Positions 23,570 to 24,999 of a stretch of DNA of 24,999 nt are shown here, one piece after another. The position numbers and the translations under genes were made by a program. Every line of letters starts with the position of its first letter. Position 1 is the first letter of the stretch. This DNA comes from JAVZYK01 sp049699715 (GTDB lineage: Archaea > Nanobdellota > Nanobdellia > Pacearchaeales > UBA284). Location: assembly GCA_049699715.1 (NCBI GenBank), contig JBNAVB010000010.1:1-24999 (forward strand), written 5' to 3'. A model generated the notes under the pieces. That model had not been told where the DNA came from, searched no databases, and saw nothing but the letters and a program-made list of their open reading frames with translations.

Positions 23570-24121
23570 TTATGGAAGCAAAACTGCCGCGGCAAGCACT
23601 GTTGTCCATAAGCCGTGTTTATCGCCAACAGCAGATTGAGTTATATTAAATGTCTTAACTATTTTTCCACTCATCTTGTATATTTTTTTTCTTTCATCGT
23701 AATCTCTAGCAGGATCAAAAGAGATTCCAAGCGTTGTAGCTAACATTTGGGCAGCTAGATCTTCGGCATAATTGCCGGCTGCTGAATCAGTACATCCATA
23801 TGAATGAAATTCACTCAGGTAACCGAACTGATGTTTGTTTGAAGGAATAGCCACACCAATCGAAGCCGCAAGTAATCTGTATGGCTCATTTGTTTCTGTC
23901 TGAGCCATTACGCAGTGGATTATCTCACCAGCGGCAATTTTATCCAAACCTTTTTTTCTTGAAATAATTTTACATCCCGGAGGAAGAATGCTAGAAATGC
24001 GAACAATATTATGAGAAGCTATGCCAGCGTCTCTTAGTGCAGATTCAAAAGAATTTAATTTTTCTTTGTGTTTTCCTACGCCCTTGGTTAGAAAACAATA
24101 TTTTGGAATTGCTCCTGACAT
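23570..24121 (-). CDS. Pyruvoyl-dependent arginine decarboxylase
   Basis: Encodes 183 residues, close to the family length. The proenzyme cleaves itself between the two serines of RISSILPPG (S43-S44), leaving a short beta chain and an alpha chain capped by the pyruvoyl group. Other conserved parts are PKYCFLTKGVGKHKEKLNSFE at the start, GEIIHCVMAQTETNEPYRLLAASIG, YLSEFHSYG and the AEDLAAQML helix. The product agmatine feeds archaeal polyamine synthesis and the agmatidine modification of tRNA-Ile. The start is set by M1 just before the conserved IPKYCFLTKG strand. Upstream are two TATA-like boxes and an 11-bp-spaced direct repeat. Confidence 0.9.
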   Translation of the reverse strand: MSGAIPKYCFLTKGVGKHKEKLNSFESALRDAGIASHNIVRISSILPPGCKIISRKKGLDKIAAGEIIHCVMAQTETNEPYRLLAASIGVAIPSNKHQFGYLSEFHSYGCTDSAAGNYAEDLAAQMLATTLGISFDPARDYDERKKIYKMSGKIVKTFNITQSAVGDKHGLWTTVLAAAVLLP

Positions 24122-24201
24122 TTTAAATGGATTTCAAATTTGTTTCAAATTGGTTGGATATAACTTAGTTTCTTTAAATAGATTATTGTAATAAACTAGA
24201 A
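24122..24201 (-). promoter_or_regulatory. Promoter and direct repeat before arginine decarboxylase
   Basis: On the minus strand, TTTAAA (centre 24175) and TTATATCC (centre about 24162) are candidate TATA boxes. TTTCAAATT (plus-strand reading) occurs at 24132-24140 and again at 24143-24151, an 11-bp period equal to one helical turn. It lies between the TATA boxes and the ATG, where a repressor could bind. The repeat is seen; the regulatory role is inferred. Confidence 0.4.
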
Positions 24202-24630
24202 TTATTTTTTGAAGAAAAATAGTTTTTTCTTTGGCTTTTTTGTTTTGACAAAGAACACTTTAAGGTTATAGGCCATGGCAGATTTTGCTTGGACTAAATC
24301 CGCTGTTACAAGTGTCGCATGATGTTTGTATGCAAGTTCTCTTATCAGGGCGTCAATCTCCCCGGATTTCGCGAACTTTATCTGGTGCTCTGTCGGCCTC
24401 AGGCCTATAAACTTGATTTTCACGCGAGGCTTGAGTTTATGCAGTTTGGCAACTTCTTCGAGGCCGTGAAATCCGGCTTCATTGCCCTTATTCGCGAGAT
24501 TCTCAAGTTCAGATATAACTGCATTAGGTATTAAAACCCTACCTTGTAACTTTTTCTTGAAAAGCCTTACTAGTTTCCTTTGTGCTATGACTGACGTGTC
24601 TATTAAATATTTCTGATTTCGGCTATTCAT
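24202..24630 (-). CDS. Stand-alone PIN-domain protein related to archaeal PIN-KH ATPases (COG1855-like)
   Basis: Encodes 142 residues with a PIN nuclease fold. Acidic residues of the active site are visible: D11 (LIDTSVI), E41 (VISELENLANKG), D93 (KSGEIDALIRELA) and D111 (LVTADLVQA). The ELENLANKG and GEIDALIRE segments closely resemble the N-terminal PIN part of archaeal proteins that continue into a PilT-like ATPase and a KH domain. Here the protein stops after the PIN domain with a lysine/phenylalanine tail (KKPKKKLFFFKK), and no ATPase gene follows. It may be a free-standing RNase or a split version of the larger protein. No antitoxin gene is beside it, so a VapC toxin role is not favoured. 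Confidence 0.78.
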   Translation of the reverse strand: MNSRNQKYLIDTSVIAQRKLVRLFKKKLQGRVLIPNAVISELENLANKGNEAGFHGLEEVAKLHKLKPRVKIKFIGLRPTEHQIKFAKSGEIDALIRELAYKHHATLVTADLVQAKSAMAYNLKVFFVKTKKPKKKLFFFKK

Positions 24631-24639
24631 TTTTAATTA

Positions 24640-24754
24640 TGCGGGAGGAAGGGTTCGAACCTTCGCAGGCACTAAGCCACATGGTCTCTAAAAGCCTTGC
24701 TTTTGGCTTTGACCTGCTTGAGCCATGCCCGTTTGACCACTCCGGCACTCCCGC
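24640..24754 (-). tRNA. tRNA-Leu (anticodon CAA) with a 31-nt intron
   Basis: Acceptor stem GCGGGAG/CTCCCGC with A73, D-arm with GTGGTCAAA loop, anticodon stem CATGG/CCATG, anticodon CAA, a class II variable arm (GGC TTAGT GCC) and T-arm GAAGG-TTCGAAC-CCTTC. No encoded CCA. The intron (24686-24716) follows position 37 and carries an AAAGCC/GGCTTT hairpin. The central splice helix (CTCA with TTAG) has one mismatch opposite C34, a relaxed motif. CTTATAAAT (plus-strand reading, 24778-24786) is centred 28 bases upstream of the 5' end and supplies the promoter. Confidence 0.93.
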
Positions 24755-24810
24755 TTAATTTATGGAAATATCCTTTGCTTATAAATATTTTTAGAATGTC
24801 AAAATAAAAA

Positions 24811-24904
24811 GAAAGAGCGAAAAGGATCTAGGTGTTCTCCCGAAGAAGAACGTCAGTAAGCACCGAAGTGCTATGCTGTAAATCCTAGACTATCCTCGCT
24901 CTTC
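24811..24904 (-). ncRNA. Small structured RNA with a canonical bulge-helix-bulge motif
   Basis: Read on the minus strand, the ends pair as AAGAGCGA/TCGCTCTT. Next come a central 4-bp helix GGAT (24895-24892) with ATCC (24827-24824), 3-nt bulges AGT and TTT placed 3' of that helix on each strand, and an inner helix CTAGG/CCTAG. This is the exact geometry cut by the archaeal splicing endonuclease. Inside are two hairpins, AGCAC-UUCG-GUGCU and GUUCUUC-UUCG-GGAGAAC. Both have C(UUCG)G loops and the second needs a G-U pair available only on this strand, which fixes the orientation. Cleavage would release 24822-24889 (68 nt). A TATA box centred at 24929 puts the start at about 24903, and TTTTTATTTT follows the 3' end. 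It does not show C/D or H/ACA boxes, or tRNA arms. Function unknown. Confidence 0.7.
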
Positions 24905-24914
24905 TCTTAAATTA

Positions 24915-24935
24915 CGAGGATAGATTATATAAATT
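24915..24935 (-). promoter_or_regulatory. Promoter of the bulge-helix-bulge RNA
   Basis: Minus-strand AATTTATATAATC gives a strong TATA box centred near 24929, preceded by the A-rich CGAAAAA that suits a BRE. The predicted start, 26 bases on, is about 24903, exactly the 5' end of the terminal stem. CGAGGATAG (24915-24923, plus reading) is the inverted copy of CTATCCTCG at 24890-24898, with a 16-base spacer spanning the start site. Confidence 0.6.
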
Positions 24936-24974
24936 TTTCGTTTTTAGGTTCTGTAAAGTTAACGGGTGATAAAT

Positions 24975-24985
24975 TCTATATAAAG
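24975..24985 (+). promoter_or_regulatory. TATA box for a gene beyond the right edge
   Basis: Plus-strand TCTATATAAAG is centred near 24980 and predicts a start at about 25006, just outside the window. No open frame begins before the edge. Apart from this and the RNA promoter, I see nothing in 24936-24999. Confidence 0.35.
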
Positions 24986-24999
24986 AGTAAATAGAAACA

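Noticed and set aside
24202..24630. VapC toxin of a toxin-antitoxin pair
   Set aside because: No small antitoxin gene adjoins it and the sequence resembles PIN-KH ATPase N-domains more than VapC.
24811..24904. Permuted or split tRNA reading of the small RNA
   Set aside because: The CTAGG/CCTAG helix with loop ATCCTT-T mimics an anticodon arm with T at position 33, but there is no T-arm consensus, D-arm or acceptor stem, and position 37 would be T.
24811..24904. C/D box or H/ACA guide RNA
   Set aside because: A CTGA sequence is present but no box C; there is no kink-turn with sheared G-A pairs and no ACA box at the needed distance.
1..24999. CRISPR arrays, insertion sequences, phage or plasmid genes
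   Set aside because: No regularly spaced repeats, transposase or integrase motifs, or terminal inverted repeats were seen.

Overview
The window is AT-rich archaeal DNA, most likely from a small-genome DPANN-type archaeon (Woesearchaeota/Pacearchaeota-like); the lineage is inferred. It carries the archaeal spc-type order uL18-uS5-uL30-uL15-SecY, archaeal/eukaryal-type proteins (prefoldin alpha, AglB/STT3, Alg13/Alg14-like pair, SecD/SecF without a bacterial YajC), pyruvoyl-dependent arginine decarboxylase, an eIF2B/ribose-1,5-bisphosphate isomerase-like protein, TATA-type promoters about 26 bp from predicted starts, and tRNA introns placed after position 37. uL30 is unusually short.

Layout. 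1-4764 (+): ribosomal protein / Sec module (uL18, uS5, uL30, uL15, SecY, a YidC/Oxa1-superfamily DUF106 protein, prefoldin alpha). 4767-5600 (-): eIF2B-like sugar-phosphate isomerase. 5785-11900 (+): SpoIIM-like membrane protein, flippase, AglB oligosaccharyltransferase and an Alg7/AglH-like GlcNAc-1-P transferase. 11908-18924 (both strands): the rest of a glycan island, with a GT2, a B12-binding radical SAM protein, an Alg13/Alg14 pair, a methyltransferase, a GT4, a second flippase and a small membrane protein. 18950-21787 (-): SecD and SecF. 21850-24904: tRNA-Gly, 3-methyladenine glycosylase, intron-containing tRNA-Arg, TGS-GTPase, arginine decarboxylase, PIN protein, intron-containing tRNA-Leu and a small structured RNA.

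Working together: the glycan genes form a plausible N-glycosylation / surface-polysaccharide pathway: lipid-linked GlcNAc start (10890), elongation (GT2, GT4, Alg13/14), flipping (6718, 16953) and transfer to protein by AglB. SecY, the DUF106 insertase and SecDF supply the membrane route for the acceptor proteins.

Two observations stand out. (1) A structured RNA element with the same internal loop, different but compensating stems, and an identical 11-nt start-site sequence lies immediately before both uL18 and uL15. (2) A short minus-strand RNA gene at 24811-24904 has its own TATA box, two UUCG tetraloops and a textbook bulge-helix-bulge splicing motif, predicting an excised, probably circular RNA of about 68 nt that matches no RNA class I recognise. 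Neither has been checked against databases.
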